A stretch of 64,000 nucleotides of DNA. Source: Neobacillus citreus. Lineage in GTDB: Bacteria; Bacillota; Bacilli; Bacillales; Cytobacillaceae. The number at the start of each line of letters is the position of its first letter. Position 1 is the first letter of the stretch. A model generated the notes under the pieces. It searched no databases. It had not been told where the DNA came from and was given only the letters and a program-made list of their open reading frames with translations. The stretch lies in assembly GCF_018343545.2 (NCBI RefSeq), contig NZ_JAGYPE020000021.1, positions 16,385-80,384 of the forward strand, given 5' to 3'. Below, piece after piece: positions 54,271 to 63,942 of this stretch. The position numbers and the translations under genes are program-made.

Positions 54271-55413
54271 ATGGCTGCTGAAAAATCAGCACGTGCAAGC
54301 GAGGTCGAGAATGAATTGACCCTTGAGCAAGTGAAAGACCAGTTAACCGCATTGGGTAAAAAAGTTGGTGTCCTTGCCTATGATGATATTGCCGAGAAAA
54401 TGGCAAATTTCGACGTGGAATCCGATCAGATGGATGAGTTTTACGAATTCCTTGGAGACCAGGGAATTGAATTAGTTGGTGATAGTGATGATGAGGACGA
54501 TGATGATCCAAGCATCAAGGCGCTATCAAAAGATGATGATAGCGATGAATTTGATTTAAATGATCTCAGTGTACCTCCAGGTGTAAAAATCAACGACCCT
54601 GTTCGTATGTACCTAAAGGAAATTGGCCGGGTTGATTTGCTCTCTGCTGAAGAAGAAATTAACTTAGCCCACCGCATTGAACAAGGTGATGAAGAAGCAA
54701 AGCGGCGCCTTGCTGAAGCAAACCTCCGTCTTGTTGTTAGTATTGCAAAACGCTATGTTGGCCGTGGCATGCTGTTCCTTGACCTTATCCAGGAAGGAAA
54801 TATGGGTCTTATCAAAGCGGTTGAAAAATTTGATTATCGTAAAGGCTTTAAATTTAGTACATATGCCACATGGTGGATTCGCCAAGCGATTACCCGCGCC
54901 ATTGCCGATCAGGCGAGAACAATCCGGATACCAGTGCATATGGTAGAGACAATTAACAAGCTTATTCGTGTTCAGCGTCAGTTGCTGCAGGATTTAGGCC
55001 GCGAACCAACTCCGGAAGAAATTGCCGAAGATATGGACCTGACACCTGATAAGGTAAGGGAAATTTTAAAAATTGCCCAGGAACCTGTCTCACTTGAAAC
55101 ACCAATTGGTGAAGAAGATGACTCACATCTTGGAGATTTCATCGAGGATCAGGATGCTACATCCCCTTCAGAGCATGCTGCTTACGAGTTATTAAAGGAG
55201 CAGCTTGAAGATGTTCTCGATACCCTGACGGACCGGGAAGAAAATGTTCTTCGCCTTCGTTTTGGGCTGGATGACGGCCGTACCCGCACCCTCGAAGAGG
55301 TCGGCAAGGTTTTTGGTGTCACCCGCGAGCGAATCCGGCAGATTGAAGCAAAAGCATTAAGGAAACTGCGTCACCCAAGCCGCAGCAAACGCCTTAAAGA
55401 TTTCTTGGAATAG
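54271..55413 (+). CDS. sigA: Primary RNA polymerase sigma factor SigA (RpoD)
   Basis: This is the 380-residue housekeeping sigma factor. Region 1.1 is acidic (residues 10-90); region 1.2 begins [21 protein letters not shown]. Region 2 has [20 protein letters not shown] followed by [20 protein letters not shown]. Region 4.2 holds [20 protein letters not shown], then [27 protein letters not shown] ribosome-binding site precedes the ATG. Confidence 0.98.
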   Translation: MAAEKSARASEVENELTLEQVKDQLTALGKKVGVLAYDDIAEKMANFDVESDQMDEFYEFLGDQGIELVGDSDDEDDDDPSIKALSKDDDSDEFDLNDLSVPPGVKINDPVRMYLKEIGRVDLLSAEEEINLAHRIEQGDEEAKRRLAEANLRLVVSIAKRYVGRGMLFLDLIQEGNMGLIKAVEKFDYRKGFKFSTYATWWIRQAITRAIADQARTIRIPVHMVETINKLIRVQRQLLQDLGREPTPEEIAEDMDLTPDKVREILKIAQEPVSLETPIGEEDDSHLGDFIEDQDATSPSEHAAYELLKEQLEDVLDTLTDREENVLRLRFGLDDGRTRTLEEVGKVFGVTRERIRQIEAKALRKLRHPSRSKRLKDFLE

Positions 55414-55422
55414 GGCTCAAAA

Positions 55423-55460
55423 GATAGTTTACTTCTTACAAGAAGTAAACTATTTTTTTT
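55423..55460 (+). terminator. Terminator of dnaG-sigA
   Basis: TAGTTTACTTCTT pairs perfectly with AAGAAGTAAACTA around ACA, followed by eight T bases that run into repeat copy D. Confidence 0.92.
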
Positions 55461-55545
55461 AGCTAATAAGAAAGTATAAATTCAACTACGCCTCTGTCTT
55501 CGTCCTAACGGACTCGCCAATCGGCGAGTTTTCATTTATTTTTTT
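55461..55545 (+). repeat. Terminator-associated interspersed repeat, copy D
   Basis: AGCTAATAAG directly follows the sigA terminator T run. The core ACTACGCCTCTG, GTCC-taac-GGAC and ACTCGCC-aatc-GGCGAGT then TTTTCATTTATTTTTTT is identical or nearly so to copy A. The rest of the gap to 55776 is AT-rich and shows nothing else I recognise. Confidence 0.8.
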
Positions 55546-55776
55546 GAAAGCACTTTCTCTTTGTTCTCTATTTTACTGAATTGTCTCTCATTTTGCAAAT
55601 AGGCCAATTGGTGTTTTCTCCCAAATAACAACTTAATTATTATCGTAAAAAAGGTGAACTAAAGTCAATTTTTCCTATTCAGATAAGGTTTGTAGTGCTA
55701 AATACCCCACCTTAATGGGTTTATCATCCAACATTCAGATAATATTATATCTTCTAAAATTTATTAAAGTTGAGAA

Positions 55777-55818
55777 TTGTCAGGTGAAAAGAATATAATA
55801 TATTTGTAAGCGTATACA
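55777..55818 (+). promoter_or_regulatory. Sigma-A promoter with a perfect cre (CcpA) site
   Basis: TTGTCA (55777-55782) and TATATT (55799-55804) are 16 bp apart. TTGTAAGCGTATACA (55804-55818) matches the cre consensus WTGNNARCGNWWWCA at every position. It overlaps the -10 and start point, so CcpA would repress the acyl-CoA dehydrogenase gene in glucose. Confidence 0.85.
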
Positions 55819-55841
55819 TAGGTGATTAGGGGGAGATGGAC

Positions 55842-56981
55842 TTGAACTTTGACTTAACATCTGAACAACAAATGATTAAAAAGACAATTCGCCAGTTTGC
55901 AGAAGAAGAGGTTGCGCCAGATGCAATAGAACGTGACAGAACAAAACAGTTTCCGACAGATGTGTTTAAAAAAATGGCAGAAATGGGAATGATGGGACTT
56001 CCCTTCCCGGAGGAATACGGCGGGGGAGGGGCAGACACCGTTAGTTTTGCGATTGTGGTGGAAGAGTTAAGCAGAGTTTGCGGTTCAACAGGCATCACTT
56101 ATTCAGCGCATATATCCTTAGGGGGCGCTCCTTTAAACTTATTTGGTACAGAAGAGCAAAAGCAAACCTATTTAAGACCCATTTGCACAGGCGAGTCGTT
56201 AGGTGCCTTTGGATTGACAGAGCCAAATGCCGGATCCGATGCCGGAGGAACTAAAACAACCGCAAAAGAAACGGGTGGCCAGTTTGTCATCAACGGAAAT
56301 AAATGTTTCATCACGAATGCCAGTTATGCCAAGCATTTGGCACTAACGGCTGTAACGAATGAAACAAACGGTAAAAAAGAAATCAGTGCCATCATTGTTC
56401 CAACAAATACAGCTGGATTTACAGTTATTGATAATTACGAAAAAATGGGCTTAAATTCCTCCAATACAACTGAGCTTGTCTTAGAGGATGTCAAAGTACC
56501 TGTGGAAAACCTGCTGGGAAAACGCGGCGAGGGTTTTAAGCAATTTTTAATTACCCTTGATGGCGGCAGAATTGGAATCGGCGCCATGGCTGTCGGGATT
56601 GCTCAGGGTGCTTACGAGAAAGCGCTAGCCTATGCTAAGGAAAGAAAACAGTTTGGCAAATCAATTTCAACTTTCCAAGCTATTCAATTTAAGCTGGCTG
56701 ACATGGCAATGAAAATTGAGCTGGCCCGCAATATGGTCTATAAGGCTGCTTGGTTAAAGGATCAAGGAAGAACATTTTCAAAGGAAGCAGCAATGTGTAA
56801 ATTATACGCATCCGAAATATGTATGGAAGTTACCAGCCAAGCAGTCCAAATTCACGGCGGCTATGGCTATATGAAAGAATATCATGTGGAGCGAATGATG
56901 CGTGATGCAAAGCTCCTGGAAATAGGCGAAGGAACCTCCGAAGTTCAGCGAATGGTAATTTCAAGATTAATTGGTTGTTAA
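55842..56981 (+). CDS. Acyl-CoA dehydrogenase
   Basis: This 379-residue FAD enzyme performs the first oxidation of fatty-acyl or branched-chain acyl-CoA. Visible motifs are GAFGLTEPNAGSDAGGTKTT, CFITNASYAKHLALTA, and the C-terminal IHGGYGYMKEYHVERMMRDA followed by IGEGTSEVQRMVI, where the Glu before GTS is the expected catalytic base. AGGGGGAG (55828-55835) is correctly spaced for TTG 55842; ATG 55836 is in frame but too close to it. The chain-length class cannot be fixed. It stands between sigA and cccA, where B. subtilis has no such gene. Confidence 0.92.
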   Translation: MNFDLTSEQQMIKKTIRQFAEEEVAPDAIERDRTKQFPTDVFKKMAEMGMMGLPFPEEYGGGGADTVSFAIVVEELSRVCGSTGITYSAHISLGGAPLNLFGTEEQKQTYLRPICTGESLGAFGLTEPNAGSDAGGTKTTAKETGGQFVINGNKCFITNASYAKHLALTAVTNETNGKKEISAIIVPTNTAGFTVIDNYEKMGLNSSNTTELVLEDVKVPVENLLGKRGEGFKQFLITLDGGRIGIGAMAVGIAQGAYEKALAYAKERKQFGKSISTFQAIQFKLADMAMKIELARNMVYKAAWLKDQGRTFSKEAAMCKLYASEICMEVTSQAVQIHGGYGYMKEYHVERMMRDAKLLEIGEGTSEVQRMVISRLIGC

Positions 56982-57002
56982 AAAATATATTGGGAAATAT
57001 AA

Positions 57003-57049
57003 CAAAGAGGCTGAAATAAATAATTATTTTAGCCTCTTTGCTCTTTTTT
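57003..57049 (+). terminator. Terminator of the acyl-CoA dehydrogenase gene
   Basis: CAAAGAGGCTGAAATAA pairs with TTATTTTAGCCTCTTTG (one mismatch), followed by a T run after GCTC. Confidence 0.88.
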
Positions 57050-57172
57050 TAAAAGATTATAGTGATAAAATAACATTAGGGCTTTTCCTTCTGTTCATTT
57101 TCAAGTAAAATAGTAGTTGTTTGTAGGCGGTTTTATTTATTTACAGATGTTCATACATAGGGAGGTAAAATT

Positions 57173-57541
57173 ATGAAAAAGAATCCGGTAATTCCTTACA
57201 TTCTCATCATGGTTTTTGGGATTGTCCTTATGTTCACTTTGTCTTTTAAAGGACTAGGGGATAGTAAGGAGCTTGCTGCTGAGAAAGGTGAAGGCAAAGG
57301 CAGTGAGAAAACAGAAGTGGCTGCATCCAAGCCAGAAGACATTTATAAAACAACTTGTATTGGCTGTCACGGCGATCAATACCAAGGGGTTGTAGGTCCT
57401 CCGTTAAAAGGTGTTGGCGACAAGCTTTCTAAAGAAGAACTTAAAAACATCGTGACTCACGGTAAAGGCTCCATGCCTGCAGGTCTTGTTCCCGAGGATA
57501 AAGCTGCTGCAATGGCAGATTGGTTATCGAAACTTAAATAA
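57173..57541 (+). CDS. cccA: Membrane-anchored cytochrome c-550 (CccA)
   Basis: This 122-residue class I c-type cytochrome is held by an uncleaved N-terminal helix (PVIPYILIMVFGIVLMFTLS). A charged linker (about residues 30-52) leads to the heme domain with CIGCH (Cys62, Cys65, His66) and an axial Met near 101 in GSMPAGL. It would carry electrons on the outer face of the membrane. In B. subtilis cccA also follows sigA. Confidence 0.93.
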   Translation: MKKNPVIPYILIMVFGIVLMFTLSFKGLGDSKELAAEKGEGKGSEKTEVAASKPEDIYKTTCIGCHGDQYQGVVGPPLKGVGDKLSKEELKNIVTHGKGSMPAGLVPEDKAAAMADWLSKLK

Positions 57542-57547
57542 TTTGAC

Positions 57548-57580
57548 AAAAGGTCCTTTGCATCTGTAAAGGACCTTTTA
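57548..57580 (+). terminator. Terminator of cccA
   Basis: AAAAGGTCCTTT pairs with AAAGGACCTTTT around GCATCTGT, followed by ATATTATT. Confidence 0.82.
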
Positions 57581-57620
57581 TATTATTAAGGCATACATAT
57601 TGAAAAGCAGGTGTGTTAAT

Positions 57621-58343
57621 TTGAATGCAGAAAAATTATCAATGCGTTTGACGGCTGTTGCGAAATACGTTCCAAAAGAGGCAAGATTAGCAGATATTGG
57701 TTCTGATCATGCTTATCTGCCTAGTTACTTGGTAAAAAACGCTGGCATTCCGTTTGCCGTTGCCGGTGAAGTAGCGAAAGGTCCATACCAATCTGCAAAA
57801 AGCAATGTAATGGCAGAAGGACTGTCAGATAGAATTTCAGTCAGGATGGGAGACGGCCTCGAGGTTATCGAATCTGGTGAAATAGATTGCATTACGATTG
57901 CCGGCATGGGTGGCGCATTGATTGCCAGTATTTTAGAAAATGGAAAAGAAAAGCTGGAAACCGTCAAGAGGCTTGTGTTACAGCCAAACATTAGCGCCAT
58001 TACTATCCGATTATGGTTTTTGGAAAATGAATGGGAGTTGATTGCCGAAGAAATTCTTGAGGAAGACGGCAAAACCTATGAGATTTTAGTTGCTGAAAAA
58101 GGTAATGCAAAACGCCCTTATCAAAAGAATAAAATGGAGATGGAGCTGTTAATGGGACCATTTCTCATTCAGAACCAAAATGAGATCTTTAAGAAAAAAT
58201 GGCTGTCTGAAAGCAGCAATTGGGAAAGAGTTAAAAAACAGTTAGAAAACGCTGCTGCGACCCCTGAAACAGTTGAGAAAAGAAAGGAAATAGAAGATAA
58301 GCTAAAACTTGTGGAGGTGGCATTGAAAATTGAAAAAAGCTAA
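57621..58343 (+). CDS. trmK: tRNA (adenine(22)-N(1))-methyltransferase TrmK
   Basis: This 240-residue SAM methyltransferase modifies A22 of tRNA-Ser and tRNA-Tyr. Motif I is ADIGSDHAYLPSYLV, and ITIAGMGGALIASIL is the catalytic-site segment. A C-terminal coiled coil spans about residues 185-240. I chose TTG 57621, which has AGGTGTG before it and matches the family start; TTG 57600 is an alternative. It overlaps yqfO by 14 bp. Confidence 0.93.
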   Translation: MNAEKLSMRLTAVAKYVPKEARLADIGSDHAYLPSYLVKNAGIPFAVAGEVAKGPYQSAKSNVMAEGLSDRISVRMGDGLEVIESGEIDCITIAGMGGALIASILENGKEKLETVKRLVLQPNISAITIRLWFLENEWELIAEEILEEDGKTYEILVAEKGNAKRPYQKNKMEMELLMGPFLIQNQNEIFKKKWLSESSNWERVKKQLENAAATPETVEKRKEIEDKLKLVEVALKIEKS

Positions 58344-59445
58344 TGGTCATGAAATTATTCAGCTGTTTGAAAAATTTGCGCCAAAGAGCCTGGCAATGGA
58401 AGGAGATAAAATCGGTCTGCAAATTGGCCGCCTTAATCAAAAGGTAGAACGGGTAATGATTGCCTTGGACGTTCTTGATTCCGTCATTGATGAGGCCATT
58501 GAAAAAAAGGTTCAGCTTATTATTGCTCATCACCCGCCGATTTTCCGGCCACTAAAAAATATTATTACTGATACTGTTCAAGGGCAGATCATTGAGAAAT
58601 TGCTCAAACATGATATCGCCGTATACGCGGCCCATACCAACCTAGATGTGGCCAAGGGCGGGGTAAATGATTGGCTGGCTGAAGCTTTAGGGTTGGAGGA
58701 TGCTGAGGTTTTAGTTCCAACTTTTGATACAAAACTAAAGAAATTAGTGGTGTTTGTGCCTGTCAGTCATGCTGATGAACTAAGACACGCGCTAGGGAAC
58801 GCCGGTGCAGGTTTTATTGGCAGCTATAGCCATTGCTCATTTACGGCAAACGGTACTGGCCGATTTTTGCCGGGGGAGGATACGAATCCTTTTATCGGTA
58901 AGCCTGGGGAGCCAGAAACGGTCGAAGAGGTTCGGATTGAAACGATTGTCCCTGAGCCTATCTTAAAAAAGGTAATCACCGCTATGATTAAAGCTCATCC
59001 ATATGAGGAAGTGGCCTATGATGTTTATCCGCTTGAAAATAAAGGAGAGGTACTTGGGCTAGGCAGAATTGGAAAGATCCCGGAAATGACGTTAGAGGAG
59101 TTTGCCGAAAAGGTAAAAGTGGCTCTTGAGGTGGACAGGGTCCGCGTGGTGGGCGATATGCAGGCAAGAGTGAAGAAGGCCGCCGTATTAGGTGGAGATG
59201 GAAATAAATATTATTCCCATGCCAAATTTAAAGGGGCCGATGTTTATGTGACAGGGGATATTTATTATCACACCGCTCATGATGCGATGATGGATGGCTT
59301 GAATATGATTGACCCAGGACATAATGTTGAAAAGGTCATGAAAAAAGGCCTGACCAAAACGTTGCAGACATTATGCCAGGAAGCAGGCTATGAAGTGGAG
59401 ATTTTTCCTTCACAAATTCATACTGATCCCTTTCAATTCATATAA
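58330..59445 (+). CDS. yqfO: Nif3-like dinuclear metal-centre protein YqfO
   Basis: This 371-residue NIF3 family protein forms hexamers with a two-metal site. Metal ligands are seen in IIAHHPPIFRPL, YAAHTNLDVAKGG and the C-terminal DIYYHTAHDAMMDG. A PII-like insert lies at about residues 125-235. The TTG start follows TGGAGGTGG and overlaps trmK. A role as GTP cyclohydrolase-like enzyme or in metal or cofactor biology is debated; its function here is not known. Confidence 0.92.
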   Translation: MKKANGHEIIQLFEKFAPKSLAMEGDKIGLQIGRLNQKVERVMIALDVLDSVIDEAIEKKVQLIIAHHPPIFRPLKNIITDTVQGQIIEKLLKHDIAVYAAHTNLDVAKGGVNDWLAEALGLEDAEVLVPTFDTKLKKLVVFVPVSHADELRHALGNAGAGFIGSYSHCSFTANGTGRFLPGEDTNPFIGKPGEPETVEEVRIETIVPEPILKKVITAMIKAHPYEEVAYDVYPLENKGEVLGLGRIGKIPEMTLEEFAEKVKVALEVDRVRVVGDMQARVKKAAVLGGDGNKYYSHAKFKGADVYVTGDIYYHTAHDAMMDGLNMIDPGHNVEKVMKKGLTKTLQTLCQEAGYEVEIFPSQIHTDPFQFI

Positions 59446-59448
59446 GAA

Positions 59449-59470
59449 TAGGCTGACATATGTCAGCCTA
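59449..59470. terminator. Palindromic terminator between yqfO and ispH
   Basis: TAGGCTGACA pairs perfectly with TGTCAGCCTA across a 2-base centre, between convergent genes. T tracts are weak on the plus strand. Confidence 0.65.
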
Positions 59471-59475
59471 CTCAC

Positions 59476-60420
59476 TTAGCTCTCTTTTTTTACCTTCGGC
59501 AAGATTTTTGCCAATGGAACGTTTTTCTTGCGTTCCCATGTAGCTTCGTTATTTGGATCGAATTGTTCAAGGAACGCAATGACTTCCTTCGTAATTGGTG
59601 TCGGAGTTGATGCACCCGCAGTAACAGCCACGTTTTTGGCGTCCTTAATCCAATCGATGTCAAGTTCTGTAATATCAGCAATCCTATATGCTGTTGTACC
59701 AGCAATTTCCTCAGAAACCTGAGCAAGGCGATTAGAATTGTTGCTTTTTGGATCACCGACGACAATAGTGACATCCGCTTGTTTTGCCTGCTCGGCAACA
59801 GCTTCCTGACGGATTTGGGTGGCATGGCAAATCTCATTAAATACCTCGACATGAGGATATTTTTCTTTTACCTTTTCCATCGTATCGAAAACGTCCCATT
59901 GGCTCATGGTTGTTTGGTTAGTGACAATGAGTTTATCATAATCGAGATTCAATGCTTCGACATCAGCGGGTGTTTCCACGAGGTGGACCATGCCAGGTGC
60001 CACTCCAAGTGCCCCTTCGGGCTCTGGATGCCCTTTTTTGCCGATGTAAATCGTTTGGTATCCTTCCCTGGCCTTTTCTTCAATAAGGTCGTGTGTCCTG
60101 GTTACATCCGGGCAGGTTGCGTCAATGGCGACTAGCCCTTTCTTTTTCGCAAGTTCCCTTACCTCTGGCGAGATACCGTGGGCTGTGAAAATAACAGTCC
60201 CTTTGTCAACTTTCTCTAAGATATCAAGACGATTCTTGCCGTCAAGGGTGATAATTCCTTCTTCTTCAAAGGCATCTGTAACATGTTTATTGTGAACAAT
60301 CATCCCCAAAATGTAGATGGGACGGGGCAGCGTTTTATCTAATGCAGCATTCCTCGCAATGACCATGGCATCAACAACACCATAACAATAACCACGCGGC
60401 GAAATTTTAACGATTTGCAT
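59476..60420 (-). CDS. ispH: 4-hydroxy-3-methylbut-2-enyl diphosphate reductase
   Basis: This 314-residue iron-sulfur enzyme is the last of the MEP isoprenoid pathway, giving IPP and DMAPP. The three cluster Cys residues are in GYCYGVVDA (residue 12), [11 protein letters not shown] and [11 protein letters not shown]. The substrate-binding His and Thr/Ser residues are in [10 protein letters not shown] and KSNNSNRL. It lies on the minus strand, convergent with yqfO. Confidence 0.96.
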   Translation of the reverse strand: MQIVKISPRGYCYGVVDAMVIARNAALDKTLPRPIYILGMIVHNKHVTDAFEEEGIITLDGKNRLDILEKVDKGTVIFTAHGISPEVRELAKKKGLVAIDATCPDVTRTHDLIEEKAREGYQTIYIGKKGHPEPEGALGVAPGMVHLVETPADVEALNLDYDKLIVTNQTTMSQWDVFDTMEKVKEKYPHVEVFNEICHATQIRQEAVAEQAKQADVTIVVGDPKSNNSNRLAQVSEEIAGTTAYRIADITELDIDWIKDAKNVAVTAGASTPTPITKEVIAFLEQFDPNNEATWERKKNVPLAKILPKVKKES

Positions 60421-60519
60421 ATATAAAGTCCTCCAAAAGGAAAAATTTTTAATAGATTATATGTCCATTATATAAAACTAATAGATATATTACAAAGAGA
60501 CATTTTTCCTGCCCAAAAT

Positions 60520-60549
60520 AGTAAAGAATGCCGGAGGCCGGCATTCTTA
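60520..60549 (-). terminator. Terminator of yqfQ
   Basis: On the minus strand AAGAATGCCGG pairs with CCGGCATTCTT around CCT, followed by TACTATTTT. Confidence 0.75.
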
Positions 60550-60551
60550 AG

Positions 60552-61295
60552 TTAAATATATAATTTTGGTATCGAGGTTCCTTTTGTGTGCTGTCTCTTT
60601 TCCGGCGCACTGGTCTTGTGTGTTCTTTTTCTGCTGCTTTCCCTGTCGGAACTGGTTTGCTGGGTTCCTTTTCGACTCGTTTTTTTAGATGAAGTTTTGG
60701 TTGTTCGATTTGTTGATGTTAAGCGGCTGCTAGAGGATTCTTCCCCTGACTGCTTTTTCTTTTCACTCGATTCTTCCTTATCTGAATCAGAGCTTTTTAA
60801 GCCGCGATATAACTTCCATAAGGCTGGCAGGTTTCTCACTAATGGACCATACTGCTGGATCATTGGGCCGATTGTCTGGGCCGTCTTTATAACCTGTTGA
60901 GTATTGTTAAGAATACTTGATAGTCCACCCGGGTTAGACAAGGATTGAAGCAATCCGCCGCCGCCTCCTGCGGCTCTGCCGGCACCCTGCATCCCCATAA
61001 GGCCGCCCGGTCCACCGCCGCCCATCATTCCGCCTGGTCCGCCCATGCGGTTTCCTCCGCCGAAAAGCCTAGAGAGTAATCCGCCGCCTCTGCCCATTTG
61101 TTGTCCGCCCATTCCGCCAAAGGGATTTCCTTGCGGGCCCATCATTGGATTTCTTCCACCGCCCATCAGTCCACCGCCGGGTCTCATCATTTGATTTCCC
61201 CCGCCGAATAAACCGCCCGGTCTGCCCATCATTTGTCCACCGCCGCCAAACGGTCCCATTCCCCCTGGCATTGGGAATCTAGGTCCTGGTTGCAT
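60552..61295 (-). CDS. yqfQ: YqfQ/VrrA-like Gly/Met-rich protein
   Basis: This 247-residue protein has a low-complexity N-terminal half of Gly, Met, Pro, Gln and Asn (MQPGPRFPMPGGMGPFGGGG and many GGG/MM blocks). A conserved middle follows (LLQSLSNPGGLSSILNNTQQ, then IGPMIQQYGPLVRNLPALWK), and the tail is rich in Ser, Thr and Lys. This matches YqfQ/VrrA, whose gene is a variable-number-repeat locus in B. anthracis. I chose ATG 61295 with GAGGAGG before it. A sigma-K-like promoter motif upstream suggests a spore-coat role. Confidence 0.85.
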   Translation of the reverse strand: MQPGPRFPMPGGMGPFGGGGQMMGRPGGLFGGGNQMMRPGGGLMGGGRNPMMGPQGNPFGGMGGQQMGRGGGLLSRLFGGGNRMGGPGGMMGGGGPGGLMGMQGAGRAAGGGGGLLQSLSNPGGLSSILNNTQQVIKTAQTIGPMIQQYGPLVRNLPALWKLYRGLKSSDSDKEESSEKKKQSGEESSSSRLTSTNRTTKTSSKKTSRKGTQQTSSDRESSRKRTHKTSAPEKRQHTKGTSIPKLYI

Positions 61296-61429
61296 ACCAT
61301 AAAACCTCCTCTCGTTTTTCAGCACATGAAGACACCGTTTTCCCATAAAAAAGAAATTATAAAAGGAAAAAGTGCGGATGGGGAAAACTCTTGAACATGT
61401 GCGGAATTTCCACTTTTACCCTCTTGAAT

Positions 61430-61458
61430 TACAATATGCATACACCTTGTTTTTGTTT
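61430..61458 (-). promoter_or_regulatory. Possible sigma-K promoter of yqfQ
   Basis: On the minus strand CATATTGTA (complement of 61430-61438) fits the CATAnnnTA -10, with AACA 15 bp upstream (about 61454-61457) as a possible -35. The leader would be about 125 nt. Confidence 0.4.
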
Positions 61459-61637
61459 AGGTATTATACTCAGAATCAAATGAAATTTATGGTTTTAAAA
61501 GCTGCAGGAAAGTAAAAGATGATAATAACTGGTGATTTACCTTGAACTCTACTATAATTACTTGATGGACGCGAAAATCGCAGGTCTCCCGATCATTTGA
61601 CTTAAAAATAAGATATTTTTATATAAGGAGTACGTAA
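61459..61637. other. cshB upstream region
   Basis: This AT-rich region between the divergent yqfQ and cshB holds TATAAT (61553-61558) with only a weak -35 (TGGTGA) 17 bp upstream. That would give a leader of about 70 nt for cshB. No open frame or clear stable hairpin is seen. Confidence 0.35.
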
Positions 61638-62951
61638 ATGAAAGAAACTAAATTTGAACGTTTTGATTTTCAAGGCTTTATTAATGAGGCGCTGAACAAG
61701 CTGGGCTTCACTCAACCGACGGAAATTCAGGAACGAATGATTCCGTTGGTATTAAAAGGGGAAAGTGCGATTGGCCAATCACAAACCGGAACGGGAAAAA
61801 CATTTGCCTATGTGCTGCCAATCCTTGATAAGGTGGATGCTTCGAGACAAGAGGTCCAAGCAGTCATCACAGCACCTACCAGAGAGCTTGCCAGCCAGAT
61901 TTATCAACAAATTTTAAAAATTACTGAGCATTGTCCCTCTGAGAAAACAATTACCGCCAAATTATTTACAGGCGGAACAGACAAGCAGCGGACCATCGAG
62001 AAATTAAAAATACAGCCTCATATTGTTGTCGGAACGCCTAGCAGAATTAACGACCTTGTAAAGGAACAGGCGCTATTAGTACATACAGCCCGGATTCTTG
62101 TCGTCGATGAAGCGGATATGATGCTGGACATGGGCTTTATTGAGGATGTTGACCGTGTTGCGTCAAGGCTGCCGGAAGACCTGCAAATGTATGTTTTTTC
62201 CGCCACCATTCCGGAAAAATTAAAGCCTTTTCTGAAAAAATACATGGAGAATCCAAAAAACATTCAGATTGAACCGACAAGGAAGGCAGCTGAAAACCTG
62301 GAGCATTATTTGCTTCCATCAAGACACCGCGATAAGAAGGGGCTTGTTCATGATACTCTTATCGCCTGCAATCCCTATTTAGCCATTGTATTTACAAATA
62401 CGAAAAAAATGGCTGATGAGGTGGCGGATTATTTATATCAAAAAGGCTTGAAGGTTGGACGAGTCCACGGAGATTTAACTCCAAGAGAACGAAAAAAAAT
62501 GATGAAGCAGATTCAAGATTTGGAATTTCAATATATTGTTGCGACAGATCTGGCTTCAAGGGGAATTGATATTGAAGGGGTAAGCCATGTCATAAACTAT
62601 GAAATTCCTTCTGACTTGGATTTTTATATTCACAGGGTTGGCAGAACCGCTAGAGCAGGAAATGCCGGGATTGCCTTAACGATTTATGATTTATCAGATG
62701 AAGATGCTTTAATTCGTCTTGAAAAGATGGGCATTCAATTTAAGAATGTTGACTTGAAAAATAACGAATTTGTTGAACTAGAAGGTCGAAACCGCCGGAA
62801 AACACGAGTAAAGCCAGAGGATGAGATTGACCATCGTGTAAAGGCTGTCATTAAAAAGCCGAAAAAGGTAAAACCAGGGTATAAAAAGAAAATGCAAACA
62901 GAAATAGAGAATATCAAGAAGCGGCAGCGCAGATTAGATAAGAAGAAATAA
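61638..62951 (+). CDS. cshB: DEAD-box RNA helicase CshB
   Basis: This 437-residue ATP-dependent RNA helicase is linked to cold adaptation. Motifs in order: a Q motif before [18 protein letters not shown], Ia [28 protein letters not shown] and [13 protein letters not shown] basic C-terminal tail (residues about 380-437) replaces the longer extensions of other Csh proteins. A TAAGGAG ribosome-binding site precedes the ATG. It is followed 17 bp later by nfo. Confidence 0.95.
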   Translation: MKETKFERFDFQGFINEALNKLGFTQPTEIQERMIPLVLKGESAIGQSQTGTGKTFAYVLPILDKVDASRQEVQAVITAPTRELASQIYQQILKITEHCPSEKTITAKLFTGGTDKQRTIEKLKIQPHIVVGTPSRINDLVKEQALLVHTARILVVDEADMMLDMGFIEDVDRVASRLPEDLQMYVFSATIPEKLKPFLKKYMENPKNIQIEPTRKAAENLEHYLLPSRHRDKKGLVHDTLIACNPYLAIVFTNTKKMADEVADYLYQKGLKVGRVHGDLTPRERKKMMKQIQDLEFQYIVATDLASRGIDIEGVSHVINYEIPSDLDFYIHRVGRTARAGNAGIALTIYDLSDEDALIRLEKMGIQFKNVDLKNNEFVELEGRNRRKTRVKPEDEIDHRVKAVIKKPKKVKPGYKKKMQTEIENIKKRQRRLDKKK

Positions 62952-62968
62952 GAGAGGGAGAGGAAATA

Positions 62969-63862
62969 ATGTTAAAAATAGGGTCGCACGTTTCAATGAG
63001 CGGCAAAGAAATGCTTCTCGCTGCAAGTAAGGAGGCCATTTCTTACGGTGCCAACACCTTTATGATTTATACGGGAGCCCCGCAAAACACTAGAAGGAAA
63101 AAAATCGAGGATTTAAATATTGAGGCGGGAAGAAGACATATGGAGGAGAATGGAATTTCCGAAATAGTTGTCCACGCTCCCTATATTATCAATATTGGAA
63201 ATACCTCCAATCCGGATACATTTGAATTGGGTGTCCGGTTCTTACGGTCGGAAATCGAACGGACAGAAGCCCTCGGAGCCAAGCAAATAGTCCTTCACCC
63301 AGGTGCTCACGTCGGTGCCGGTGAGGAGGCTGGGATTAAAAAGATTATCGAGGGTCTTAATGAAGTGCTAACCGGAAAAGAACAGGTTCAAATCGCTTTA
63401 GAAACAATGGCGGGAAAAGGTTCGGAGTGCGGGAAATCATTCGAGGAACTTGCGACGATAATCAATGGTGTCAACTATAATGAAAAACTGTCAGTATGCT
63501 TTGACACATGCCATACCCACGATGCCGGCTATAATATCATCGAGGATTTTGATGGTGTTTTAAATGAGTTTGATAAAATTATTGGGGTAGATAAATTAAA
63601 GGTGCTCCATATCAATGACAGCAAAAATGCATCAGGAACAAGAAAAGACCGTCATGAAAACATCGGATTTGGCCATATTGGATTTAAGGCACTAAACTAT
63701 ATTGTTCATCATCCGCAATTGATGGATGTACCGAAAATCCTTGAAACTCCGTTTGTCGGTGAAGACAAAAACAATAAAAAGGCGCCATATCGCCACGAAA
63801 TCGCCATGCTTCGCGAGCAGACGTTTGAAGAGGATTTACTGAATAAAATAATGCAGTCTTAA
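62969..63862 (+). CDS. nfo: Deoxyribonuclease IV (apurinic endonuclease)
   Basis: This 297-residue zinc endonuclease cuts abasic sites in base-excision repair (YqfS in B. subtilis, important for spore DNA repair). Metal ligands are seen in [43 protein letters not shown] and [23 protein letters not shown] precedes the ATG. It is the last gene of the cshB operon, with a terminator after it. Confidence 0.96.
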   Translation: MLKIGSHVSMSGKEMLLAASKEAISYGANTFMIYTGAPQNTRRKKIEDLNIEAGRRHMEENGISEIVVHAPYIINIGNTSNPDTFELGVRFLRSEIERTEALGAKQIVLHPGAHVGAGEEAGIKKIIEGLNEVLTGKEQVQIALETMAGKGSECGKSFEELATIINGVNYNEKLSVCFDTCHTHDAGYNIIEDFDGVLNEFDKIIGVDKLKVLHINDSKNASGTRKDRHENIGFGHIGFKALNYIVHHPQLMDVPKILETPFVGEDKNNKKAPYRHEIAMLREQTFEEDLLNKIMQS

Positions 63863-63867
63863 ATTCC

Positions 63868-63905
63868 AAACAAAAAAGCTGTGCAGATGCGTACAGCTTT
63901 TTTAT
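63868..63905 (+). terminator. Terminator of cshB-nfo
   Basis: AAAAAGCTGT pairs with ACAGCTTTTT around a 10-base loop, with further T bases. Confidence 0.85.
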
Positions 63906-63942
63906 TTAAATCTATTGATTGTCTCTGCAACTAGGCCTGTTA

